From Oscillospiraceae bacterium (GTDB taxonomy: Bacteria; Bacillota; Clostridia; Oscillospirales; Ruminococcaceae), in the NCBI GenBank assembly GCA_017848155.1, contig JAGAKC010000090.1:1-5624 (forward strand): a stretch of DNA of 5,624 bases. The letters run 5' to 3'. The position numbers and the translations under genes were made by a program. Position 1 is the first letter of the stretch. Each line of letters opens with the position of its first letter. The notes under the pieces are model-generated. The model saw nothing but the letters and a program-made list of their open reading frames with translations. It ran no database searches and was not told where the DNA came from. Shown one piece after another: positions 1 through 5,309 of the stretch.

Positions 1-636
1 AAAGATAGGAAGCGATATCTGCATGAAAGTTCTGAACTCACTGCAACCATCGATTCGAGCCGCTTCAACGATATCCAGCGGGAACGACGACTTCATGTAC
101 TGAAGCATGAAGAAAACAGTCGAAGGAGCTGCAATCGAAGGAAGGATAAGGGGCAGGTAGTTATTTACCAGCTTCAGGGTAGCCATGAACTCCAAGAAAC
201 CTGTCGACACTACCTGTGTCGGAACCATCATTACCAGAAGGATAAATGTGGTCGCAAAGTTCTTACCCTTGAAATCGTAAACTGTAAGACCATATGCTGT
301 CATTGCAGAGAAGAAAACTGTGAGTATGGTACAGGAGCCTGAAATGATCAAGCTGTTTCTGTAACCGATCCAGAGGTTAAATGTACGGTAATAAACACCG
401 TGCGCATACTCAGGATCCAAAAGGTTTTTAAAGTTCTCTACCACATTTGTTCCAGGAATAAGTGCAATACCATTGGATATAATATCATCACTTGCTCTGG
501 TGGAATTGATAAGAATAAAGTAGAGGGGAATGAGCGAGATTATTGTGAGAAGAAGACAAACGATAAATCTGATTATAGAATGAATCTTGACCTTTCTTCT
601 GTAATCCGCTGATGAAAAGTTATATGAATCAGCCAT
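1..636 (-). CDS. Carbohydrate ABC transporter permease, MalG type (partial, C-terminus off the left edge)
   Basis: This is one of the two membrane subunits of a carbohydrate ABC importer (binding-protein-dependent transport inner-membrane component, MalG/LacG branch). The 212 visible residues begin MADSYNFSSADYRRKVKIHS and stay open to the window edge. Hydrophobic segments lie at about residues 20-43, 95-117, 127-147 and 160-179. The cytoplasmic EAA loop that docks on the ATPase is seen near residues 190-211 (VEAARIDGCSEF, then ISLPIF). Other family marks are IPLYFILINS after the first helix and TAYGL before the FKGK turn. Relatives usually have about 270-290 residues, so the last two helices should be missing here. 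The ATG at 636 is chosen because AGGAGG at 643-648 sits six bases upstream. The gene starts 15 bases after the MalF-type gene stops, so they are surely co-transcribed. The sugar carried cannot be read from the sequence. Confidence 0.93.
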   Translation of the reverse strand, partial: MADSYNFSSADYRRKVKIHSIIRFIVCLLLTIISLIPLYFILINSTRASDDIISNGIALIPGTNVVENFKNLLDPEYAHGVYYRTFNLWIGYRNSLIISGSCTILTVFFSAMTAYGLTVYDFKGKNFATTFILLVMMVPTQVVSTGFLEFMATLKLVNNYLPLILPSIAAPSTVFFMLQYMKSSFPLDIVEAARIDGCSEFRTFMQISLPIF

Positions 637-651
637 GATTTACCTCCTCTC

Positions 652-1614
652 TTACTTTGCCTTGCGCTTCTTGGGCGCAGTGGAATCAGAATTAAATCTG
701 TACACTATAATACCAAGTGCAGCGGTAATTACAAAGAGAATCATCGATGCTGCGGCAGAATAACCGTAGTTATCAACCGTATGGAAGTGCTCGTAGATGA
801 ATACCGCACTTGTCTTAAGCGCAGGTCTAACATTATTTCCTTCATGTAAGAGATAAGGAATATCGAACATCTGGAGACCACCGATCATAGATGTGATGAA
901 CACATAGATAAAGATGGGCTTCAGAATCGGCATTGTTATCCTAAAGAAAGTGTTCGGTCCGCTTGAACCGTCGATCTCAGCTGCTTCATAGATAGAAGGA
1001 TCGATACCATAGATACCTGAGAGAAGCAGAAGCATCGTATTACCGTACCACATCCATGACTGGATGAGCATAACAAGAATTCGTGACGTCCATACGTCAT
1101 TAATAAAAGGAATTGGATCAATAATAGCCTTTAAACTTAAAAGCAGAGAGTTGATAGCTCCATATTTGTTGTTGCCGAAAAGCATCATGAACATGCCGGC
1201 AACAGATGCTGCAGTAACAATATTAGGCAGATACATACATACCTTGAATACACCACTGCCCTTGATCTTGATTCTCGCATCAGAGAACCATACTGCTAAA
1301 AGCAGTGATAAAACGATCTGAACTACAAAATTTCCTGCCCAGAGAATAAACGTGTTTCCTAAAGAATTCCAGAACTCACTTTGAACAGCATTTGCTGCTC
1401 TAGTTTCTCCACCAAAAAGCAGCCACTGATAATTCTGCGGACCCACCCATAATTCAGGATGCTGACTTTCATTTTCCTTGAAGCTCAGTAGGAATGTATT
1501 AATAAGCGGATAGATCATGAAGAAAGCGTAAACAATAAAGAACGGAGCAATGAATATGTAACCGTACTTTGCATAGCTTATCATTCTGGTTTTTCTTCCG
1601 GTTGCTGCCTGCAT
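652..1614 (-). CDS. Carbohydrate ABC transporter permease, MalF/UgpA type
   Basis: This is the partner membrane subunit of the sugar importer, complete at 320 residues (family usually 290-330). Six hydrophobic segments are seen at about residues 15-39, 86-110, 122-146, 178-200, 233-251 and 287-306. The N-terminal helix contains the family-typical IAPFFIVYAFFMIYPLINTF. The EAA loop is at residues 209-230 (YEAAEIDGSS, then FFRITMPI), followed by LKPIF. A basic tail (KKRKAK) ends the protein on the cytoplasmic side. A GTG at 1623 would add three residues, but it overlaps the ribosome binding site, so the ATG at 1614 is preferred. The gene follows the receptor gene after a hairpin-bearing gap and precedes the MalG-type gene by 15 bases. 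It should form a MalF-MalG heterodimer with that product. The ATPase is not in the window and could be a shared MsmX/MsmK-type protein encoded elsewhere. Codon use is less biased than in the receptor gene. Confidence 0.95.
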   Translation of the reverse strand: MQAATGRKTRMISYAKYGYIFIAPFFIVYAFFMIYPLINTFLLSFKENESQHPELWVGPQNYQWLLFGGETRAANAVQSEFWNSLGNTFILWAGNFVVQIVLSLLLAVWFSDARIKIKGSGVFKVCMYLPNIVTAASVAGMFMMLFGNNKYGAINSLLLSLKAIIDPIPFINDVWTSRILVMLIQSWMWYGNTMLLLLSGIYGIDPSIYEAAEIDGSSGPNTFFRITMPILKPIFIYVFITSMIGGLQMFDIPYLLHEGNNVRPALKTSAVFIYEHFHTVDNYGYSAAASMILFVITAALGIIVYRFNSDSTAPKKRKAK

Positions 1615-1622
1615 GCTGCACA

Positions 1623-1628
1623 CCCTTT
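1623..1628 (-). promoter_or_regulatory. Ribosome binding site deciding the MalF-type start
   Basis: AAAGGG on the minus strand lies eight bases before the ATG at 1614-1612. It shares base 1623 with the alternative GTG codon at 1623-1621, so that GTG would have no spacer and is unlikely to be the start. Confidence 0.6.
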
Positions 1629-1640
1629 CATTTTTTGATT

Positions 1641-1693
1641 AAAAAAATCACGATATACCGCTTATGGACCGTAGTCCATAAGCAGGTATATTG
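1641..1693 (-). terminator. Hairpin with UACG loop and T run between receptor and permease genes (attenuating terminator or mRNA 3'-end stabiliser)
   Basis: The arms 1653-1669 and 1674-1691 pair perfectly over 17 bp apart from one bulged base at 1684. Read on the minus strand, the loop 1673-1670 is TACG closed by C-G, which is the cUACGg member of the very stable UNCG tetraloop class. On the plus strand the loop would be CGTA, which is not in that class. Seven T residues (1647-1641) follow on the minus strand after a five-base gap. This looks like a weak terminator placed 47 bases after the receptor stop codon and about 40 bases before the MalF-type start. By analogy with malE-malF intergenic structures, I infer that it lets some transcripts continue into the permeases while raising receptor mRNA level. 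The gap between stem and T run makes termination only partial at best. Confidence 0.7.
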
Positions 1694-1738
1694 CGATAAA
1701 ACTTAAATATTCAGTTTTAAAAACACTCGTAATTGAGA

Positions 1739-2284
1739 TTACTCAACGGTGAGGTCAGGGTAAGCAGTAGCTACTGCATCCTTAAATGCGTTGATAGCAT
1801 CATCCTTGGTAGCATATGTGCCATCGAGGTAGCCAGCAACAGACTCATTGAACTTGGACTTGATTACAGAGTCATACTTTGTGATCTTGCCTTCGAGGTC
1901 GAGCTTATCCATAACCTTTGTCAGGATAGCGTAGTGGTTCTGACCGTTGAGGAGCTTGTTGGAAGCTGTGAGATCAGACATAACTGTCTTGTTGTTCATG
2001 AAGTCGCCTGTTGTCTCAGCATAAGCCTTCATTGTATCAGCGTTGATGCAGTAGAACTCGATGAATTCCTTAGCAAGTGTCTTGTTATCGCACTTGGGAG
2101 ATACGCCGAAGTAAGAACCGCCCCAGAACCAGCCGGAAGGACCTTCACAGATAGCCATGTTAGCACCGAGAGCCTCGTCGCCGCCGTTTGTGAAGTTCTC
2201 AAGGATGGAACCGCCGCCTGTTGTTGTCAGACCCCATGTAGGAACGAAGTCACCGAGAGCTGTACCGTCCATGATTGCATTGTA
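1739..2284 (-). pseudogene. C-terminal part of the sugar-binding lipoprotein, in frame after the TAG
   Basis: This is the remaining 181 codons of the receptor gene, in exactly the same frame as the N-terminal part, beginning YNAIMDGTALGDF and ending at TAA (1741-1739). It contains the typical second half of a family 1 solute receptor: an aromatic-rich stretch with PSGWFWGG, then a segment of the style SPKCDNKTLAKEFIEF that in relatives packs the C-terminal domain, and a charged helical tail ending YPDLTVE. The nearest ATG is at 2272, but no ribosome binding site precedes it and a free half-receptor would lack a signal peptide, so separate translation is unlikely. The sense frame has no TTA, CTA or TCA codons, just like the N-terminal part. 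That shows both halves were shaped by the same codon bias until very recently, or still are. It is functional only if the TAG is read through or is a sequence error. Confidence 0.8.
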
Positions 2285-2287
2285 CTA
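2285..2287 (-). other. In-frame amber codon (TAG) inside the receptor gene
   Basis: On the minus strand the frame reads GAT GGT GCT TAG TAC AAT GCA, with no frameshift: codons 1-298 and 300-480 share one frame from 3181 to 1739. Removing this one codon change gives a normal-length receptor. The likely ancestral codon is TGG (Trp), one base away, because relatives often carry a second Trp followed by Tyr or Asn shortly after a QW pair; CAG (Gln) is the other simple candidate. All four genuine stops visible in the window are TAA (654-652, 1741-1739, 3897-3895) or TGA (5312-5310), never TAG. The sample is too small to argue for a reassigned code. Simple explanations (nonsense mutation, sequencing or assembly error) come first. 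Confidence 0.9.
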
Positions 2288-3181
2288 AGCACCATCCCAC
2301 TGGGGAACGTTTGCAAGAGACTTATTGTCGAGCATGCCCTTAGCAATGTCATAGAACTGCTCAGCAGTATCCATCTCGAGCTTGCCGTCAACTACCCAAG
2401 GCTTGGTTCTGTTGGACTGGAATACCTGCCACAGACCACCCTCAGTTGCCTGGATGGAAGTCTTCTGACCGGAAGCCTCGTAAATCTTAGCACCTGTCTC
2501 CTGGAATGTATCCCAATCCTTTACGAGCTCCTGCATCTGCTCAGGAGTCTCAACACCGAGGTACTCCTTAGCGAGGTCAGCTCTGTAAACGAAGCCACCG
2601 GGAGTAGCCTGGAAAGAAGCAGCCTTGAACACGCCTGCATCGTTTGTACCGAAGGACAGTGTGTAGGAGAATGCTTCAGGGAAATCAGCCTTTGTAAGAC
2701 CGATCTGATCGTAGCCAACAGTAGCGCCGTCATCGTTTGTGTAGTCAGCAACCCAGTCAGCGTCGAAGATCATGAGGTCAGCATCATCATCACCGAGGAG
2801 ATACTGCTTGTAACCGTCACGAGCGTTCTCGCCCTTTGCGCCAACGCCTACGAACTTAACCTTAGTCTCGTCGTAGCCCTTTGTCTTGAGGAAGAAGTCT
2901 ACCATCTTTACAACGTCAGAATTCTCTTCCCAAGCGAGGATTGTGAGTGTCTCACCGTCATCAGAAAGACCGGAAGCGTCTGCTGCGGGTGTGCTTGTGT
3001 CGGATGCGGTGCTGTCTGTAGCAGAAGAATCACCTGCTGCGGAGCTGTTGTCAGCTACGGAGCTGTTGTTATCTGCTGCGCTGGAGTCACCTGTTGTAGA
3101 GCTGCCGGAATTGTTGGAGCAGCCTGCAACAGAGAGAACTGTAGCAGACGCGAGAAGCGCTGCTAATACTCTTTTCTTCAT
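2285..3181 (-). CDS. Carbohydrate ABC transporter substrate-binding lipoprotein, N-terminal 298 residues (ended by in-frame TAG)
   Basis: This is the extracellular solute receptor (family 1 binding protein) that would deliver a sugar to the MalF/MalG-type permeases. The N-terminus is a lipoprotein signal: basic MKKR, a hydrophobic core, and the lipobox SVAGC with lipidated Cys at residue 21. Residues 22-72 form a low-complexity Ser/Ala/Asp/Asn/Thr tether, encoded by degenerate short repeats near 2990-3115, that would hold the receptor off the membrane. The folded part starts at about residue 77 (ETLTILAWEEN). The motif GDDDADLMIFDADW (residues 130-143) and the hinge-like PGGFVYRADLAKEYLG (194-209) are typical of the family. 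GGGAGG-like GGGAGG at 3191-3196 lies nine bases before the ATG. A full receptor of this type is about 430-480 residues, so ending after QWDGA at residue 298 removes most of the second domain and should abolish sugar binding. The sugar is unknown. Confidence 0.85.
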   Translation of the reverse strand: MKKRVLAALLASATVLSVAGCSNNSGSSTTGDSSAADNNSSVADNSSAAGDSSATDSTASDTSTPAADASGLSDDGETLTILAWEENSDVVKMVDFFLKTKGYDETKVKFVGVGAKGENARDGYKQYLLGDDDADLMIFDADWVADYTNDDGATVGYDQIGLTKADFPEAFSYTLSFGTNDAGVFKAASFQATPGGFVYRADLAKEYLGVETPEQMQELVKDWDTFQETGAKIYEASGQKTSIQATEGGLWQVFQSNRTKPWVVDGKLEMDTAEQFYDIAKGMLDNKSLANVPQWDGA

Positions 3182-3212
3182 AGGTTTTTTCCTCCCATAA
3201 ATAGGTTTGATC

Positions 3213-3228
3213 GTTCCGAAATCGGAAC
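3213..3228 (-). promoter_or_regulatory. Inverted repeat in the receptor-gene leader
   Basis: GTTCCGA and TCGGAAC form a perfect 7-bp inverted repeat separated by two bases. In RNA it would fold as a 6-bp stem with a four-base loop, ending 16 bases before the ribosome binding site. It could be a small leader hairpin or a protein-binding dyad; the sequence alone does not decide. Confidence 0.4.
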
Positions 3229-3236
3229 TGCTTATT

Positions 3237-3282
3237 AATCAGGTTATGCTGCAATGGATATAATTATTGCAACCGCCTGATT
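3237..3282 (-). promoter_or_regulatory. Two-tier stem-loop at the 5' end of the receptor mRNA
   Basis: AATCAGG (3237-3243) pairs with CCTGATT (3276-3282) over 7 bp. Further in, TGCAAT (3250-3255) pairs with ATTGCA (3266-3271) over 6 bp, leaving an AT-rich loop and an asymmetric internal loop. If transcription starts about seven bases after the proposed -10 box (near 3285), this hairpin lies at the very 5' end of the mRNA, a position where stems often slow decay. I recognise no known riboswitch class in it. Confidence 0.4.
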
Positions 3283-3291
3283 TCATTTGAT

Positions 3292-3320
3292 AGTTTATCA
3301 TAAATCCCTTAATTTTTCAA
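3292..3320 (-). promoter_or_regulatory. Candidate sigma-A-type promoter for the sugar importer
   Basis: On the minus strand, TTGAAA (3320-3315, five of six to TTGACA) is separated by 17 bases from TAAACT (3297-3292, four of six to TATAAT). A TG one base before the -10 box makes an extended -10. The start would be near 3285, giving a leader of roughly 100 bases ahead of the receptor ATG at 3181. A second candidate (TTGAAA 3369-3364, 17-base spacer, TGTAAA 3346-3341) lies upstream and overlaps the operator palindrome, so the real start is uncertain. Confidence 0.45.
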
Positions 3321-3354
3321 GTCTTTTTTGAGAACTTTTTTTTACACTTTCTAC

Positions 3355-3374
3355 AGAAAACGTTTTCAAAACGT
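3355..3374. promoter_or_regulatory. LacI/CcpA-type operator (cre-like palindrome)
   Basis: GAAAACGTTTTC (3356-3367) is a perfect 12-base palindrome centred on CG, the typical core of LacI/GalR-family operators. The 14 bases 3355-3368 match the catabolite-responsive element core TGNAANCGNWWNCA at every defined position except the first T, which is A. A second, overlapping dyad, ACGTTTT-C-AAAACGT (3360-3374), shares half of the first. The site overlaps the -35 box and spacer of the upstream promoter candidate, where a repressor would block it, and lies about 35 bases upstream of the -35 box of the downstream candidate. A sugar-importer operon under CcpA or a dedicated LacI-type repressor fits, but which regulator binds is inference. 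Confidence 0.6.
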
Positions 3375-3378
3375 CATG

Positions 3379-3612
3379 ATTGTACATTATTACAACACTT
3401 TTTCCTTATAACTTAAAAAAAGACACGCAAAAACCGTGATCTGAACTTTCCGCATAACCAAGCCATTTAAGCGCCTATTTTCACCATCTCGACACATGTT
3501 GCCTTTTTTTTGTAACCTTTTTGTTACCAAGTTGTAACTTTTGATTTGGTGAAAGTGACGAAAAATGCGATTTTCGTTTTTGTAATCGTTATCAGTAAAA
3601 TTGTACATTATT
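3379..3612. repeat. 13-base direct repeat ATTGTACATTATT (two full copies)
   Basis: ATTGTACATTATT occurs at 3379-3391 and again at 3600-3612, and its last nine bases, TACATTATT, recur at 3627-3635. The copies contain the palindrome TGTACA. The 208 bases between the two full copies have no terminal inverted repeats and no transposase, so this does not look like a mobile element with a target duplication. In such AT-rich DNA a chance origin is possible, though 13 exact bases within 240 is more than expected. Confidence 0.4.
3512..3538. repeat. Three alternating GTAAC/GTTAC half-sites at 11-base spacing
   Basis: GTAAC at 3512-3516, its reverse complement GTTAC at 3523-3527, and GTAAC at 3534-3538 start exactly 11 bases apart, about one helical turn, with six bases between units. 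The alternation gives two overlapping inverted repeats on one face of the helix, as in binding sites for dimeric regulators that stack cooperatively. The cluster lies about 145-200 bases upstream of the importer promoter candidates. No regulator is assigned. Confidence 0.35.
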
Positions 3613-3806
3613 TATTCACTTTTTTATACATTATTGCTTATTTACCACTGTACAAGAGTGAACTGATATCAGTGAAGTGCACACTTTATTATTTATAAAA
3701 AGTCAGATGCTGATTTATGTGTTTTTATGTTTTTTGCCATTATACAATTTTCACAAACACATCTATTTCGTGTCATTTTTTCCTTTTTTCCTCCTGTTTT
3801 TAACAG

Positions 3807-3846
3807 AAAAAGACCATCCTCTGGTCATTTTGACAAAGGATGGTCT
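3807..3846 (-). terminator. Intrinsic terminator of the carboxyltransferase operon
   Basis: AGACCATCCT (3811-3820) and AGGATGGTCT (3837-3846) form a perfect 10-bp stem. GTCA/TGAC (3824-3827 and 3831-3834) can extend it inside the loop. On the minus strand the stem runs directly into TTTT (3810-3807), five T with the last stem base, followed by CTGTT. On the plus strand no T run follows, so termination is for the leftward genes only. It begins 48 bases after the stop codon and insulates the importer from this operon. Confidence 0.85.
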
Positions 3847-3874
3847 GTCGGATAAATCTTTCTGCAAAAATTTT

Positions 3875-3902
3875 CTGTATACTATATTAATATATTATAC
3901 AG
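3875..3902. repeat. 28-base near-perfect palindrome across the carboxyltransferase stop codon
   Basis: The outer arms CTGTATA (3875-3881) and TATACAG (3896-3902) and the inner TATATTAATATA (3883-3894) make a palindrome broken only by the single opposed pair 3882/3895. It covers the TAA stop (3897-3895) and the last codon. In RNA it would be an AT-rich, weak hairpin, followed on the minus strand by AAAATTTTT. It may assist the stronger terminator downstream, but could equally be chance in AT-rich sequence. Confidence 0.4.
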
Positions 3903-5292
3903 GATGTACCTTGTTCGTCTTATCAGCGTGATCAGCGTCGATACCGAGCTTCTTGTCACGGCGCTTTTCAAAGTACTTAGGAGCTACCTTCGGGAACATT
4001 GCATAGGTCAGGATATCCTCCTCCTGCTCTATCCACTCAGCAGCCTCTGCCTTCATTGTTTCAAACTCGGGAGCAAGCTGGTCAGCAGGACGGCAGGTAA
4101 TAGGCTGCTCGTCGCCCAGTATCTTCTTCTGGAAATCAGGGTCGATAGCAACGGGAGTCTTACCGTACTCACCCTTAACAAGGCCCTTGAATTCCTTTGT
4201 TACAGTCTTATAGCGCTCGCCCATGATAACATTGAACACAGCCTGTGTACCAACGATCTGGGATGTAGGAGTAACCAGCGGAGGGAATCCGGAGTCCTTA
4301 CGTACTCTGGGCACCTCTCTGAGGACCTCGTCAAGCTGGTCTGCCTTGCCTGCCTGCTTAAGCTGGGACAGGAGGTTGGACAGCATACCGCCGGGAACCT
4401 GATAAATAAGTGCATTTGCGTCAGTTGCAAGCATAGAGGGGTCGAGCAGACCGCTGTCGATGTACTTCTTACGCAGCTTCATGAAGAAATCTCTTACCTC
4501 TGTCAGAGCTACGAGATCGATACCTGTATCGTACTCTGTGCCCTGGAATGTAGCCACGATGGACTCTGTGGGCGCATGGGATGTACCGAGAGCGAGGGGC
4601 GACATAGCTGTATCAACAGCGTCAACACCTGCCTCAACAGCCTTCAGGATACACATGGAAGCAAGTCCTGATGTGTAGTGTGTATGGAGCTGTACAGGAA
4701 TGCTTACAGCACTCTTTATGTCACGTACCAGCGTTTCAGCCTCATAGGGAGTAAGCAGCGCAGCCATATCCTTGATGCAGATGGAATCAGCACCAGCGCT
4801 CTCTACCTGCTTAGCATAGTTCATGTAGTATTCATGTGTGAACACCTCGCCAAGGGTGTAGGAGATAGCCACCTGTGCGTGGCCCTGCTCCTTCTTGGCA
4901 GCATTGATAGCTGTTTCGAGGTTTCTGATATCGTTAAGTGCATCGAAGATACGGATGATGTCGATACCGTTAGCGATAGACTTCTGTACAAAGTACTGAA
5001 CGAGGTCGTCTGCATAGTGACGGTAGCCCAGCATGTTCTGTCCTCTGAACAGCATCTGGAGCTTTGTATTAGGCATCTCCTTACGGATAGTGCGGAGTCT
5101 TTCCCAGGGGCACTCGTCGAGGAAGCGGATGCAGGAGTCAAATGTAGCTCCGCCCCAGCACTCTGCGGAATAGAAGCCGATCTTATCCATAGTGGAAAGG
5201 ATAGGACGCATCTCGTCCATGGACATTCTTGTGGCGAGCAGTGACTGGTGCGCGTCACGAAGAACGGTTTCGGTTATCTTTAATTTTGCCAT
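3895..5292 (-). CDS. oadA: Carboxyltransferase subunit: oxaloacetate decarboxylase alpha / pyruvate carboxylase subunit B / transcarboxylase 5S family
   Basis: This cytoplasmic enzyme moves a carboxyl group between biotin and a 2-oxoacid (oxaloacetate/pyruvate). The 465 residues contain the HMG-CoA-lyase-like TIM barrel and then the conserved PYC/OADA region. Visible marks are TVLRDAHQSLLATR (residues 9-22, Asp13 expected metal ligand), ECWGGATFD (44-52), LFRGQNMLGY (81-90), FDALND (116-121), IKDMAALL with Lys174 (the lysine carboxylated in relatives), QLHTHYTSG (201-209, His203 and His205 as metal ligands), SPLALGTSHAPTES (231-244) and YQVPGGMLSNL (297-307). The Lys-to-His spacing fits OadA. 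Full OadA is near 590 residues with a C-terminal biotin domain. Here that domain is absent and is supplied by the separate carrier encoded upstream. The ATG at 5292 is chosen for AAGGAG seven bases before it; a TTG at 5313 overlaps the previous stop. Without the other subunits, a decarboxylase pump, pyruvate carboxylase or transcarboxylase cannot be told apart, so the symbol denotes family. Confidence 0.9.
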   Translation of the reverse strand: MAKLKITETVLRDAHQSLLATRMSMDEMRPILSTMDKIGFYSAECWGGATFDSCIRFLDECPWERLRTIRKEMPNTKLQMLFRGQNMLGYRHYADDLVQYFVQKSIANGIDIIRIFDALNDIRNLETAINAAKKEQGHAQVAISYTLGEVFTHEYYMNYAKQVESAGADSICIKDMAALLTPYEAETLVRDIKSAVSIPVQLHTHYTSGLASMCILKAVEAGVDAVDTAMSPLALGTSHAPTESIVATFQGTEYDTGIDLVALTEVRDFFMKLRKKYIDSGLLDPSMLATDANALIYQVPGGMLSNLLSQLKQAGKADQLDEVLREVPRVRKDSGFPPLVTPTSQIVGTQAVFNVIMGERYKTVTKEFKGLVKGEYGKTPVAIDPDFQKKILGDEQPITCRPADQLAPEFETMKAEAAEWIEQEEDILTYAMFPKVAPKYFEKRRDKKLGIDADHADKTNKVHPV

Positions 5293-5299
5293 TTCGGTT

Positions 5300-5305
5300 C
5301 TCCTT
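5300..5305 (-). promoter_or_regulatory. Ribosome binding site deciding the carboxyltransferase start
   Basis: AAGGAG on the minus strand lies seven bases before the ATG at 5292-5290, inside the 17-base gap after the biotin-carrier stop. It lies downstream of the alternative TTG at 5313, which rules that longer start out. Confidence 0.8.
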
Positions 5306-5309
5306 ATAA

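Larger units (their letters stand above)
3375..3806. other. AT-rich intergenic region without a convincing gene
   Basis: This stretch separates the terminator of the carboxyltransferase block from the importer control region. It is strongly AT-rich with many T runs. No open frame has both a good ribosome binding site and a recognisable protein; the 72-codon frame 3390-3608 on the minus strand and the 84-codon frame beginning at 3677 on the plus strand look accidental. What can be seen: a cluster of GTAAC/GTTAC half-sites at 3512-3538, a 13-base direct repeat (3379-3391 and 3600-3612) with a shorter third copy at 3627-3635, and a perfect palindrome ACTGATATCAGT at 3662-3673. A 27-codon minus-strand frame at 3693-3776 is noted under findings only. 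Confidence 0.6.

Noticed and set aside
2285..2300. Frameshift as the cause of the split receptor
   Set aside because: The two parts are in the same frame; only the TAG codon separates them.
1733..3166. A 477-codon open frame on the plus strand, antisense to the receptor gene
   Set aside because: It is codon-aligned with the sense gene, so antisense stops could arise only from sense TTA, CTA or TCA codons, which this gene avoids. Its product is a Cys/Val/Leu-rich sequence with no recognisable domain.
3392..3599. A small mobile element bounded by the 13-base direct repeats
   Set aside because: The segment has no terminal inverted repeats and no coding capacity, and 13 bases of shared AT-rich sequence is weak evidence for a target duplication.
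3390..3608. A 72-codon minus-strand frame in the intergenic region
   Set aside because: It has no good ribosome binding site, low-complexity basic composition and no recognisable motif, and it covers the GTAAC cluster and one direct repeat.
3677..3931. An 84-codon hydrophobic plus-strand frame
   Set aside because: The hydrophobicity comes from T-rich DNA read as Phe/Leu. It runs through the terminator hairpin and into the end of the carboxyltransferase gene.
3904..4671. A 255-codon plus-strand frame antisense to the carboxyltransferase
   Set aside because: Same cause: it is codon-aligned with a strongly biased gene, has no ribosome binding site and no family resemblance.
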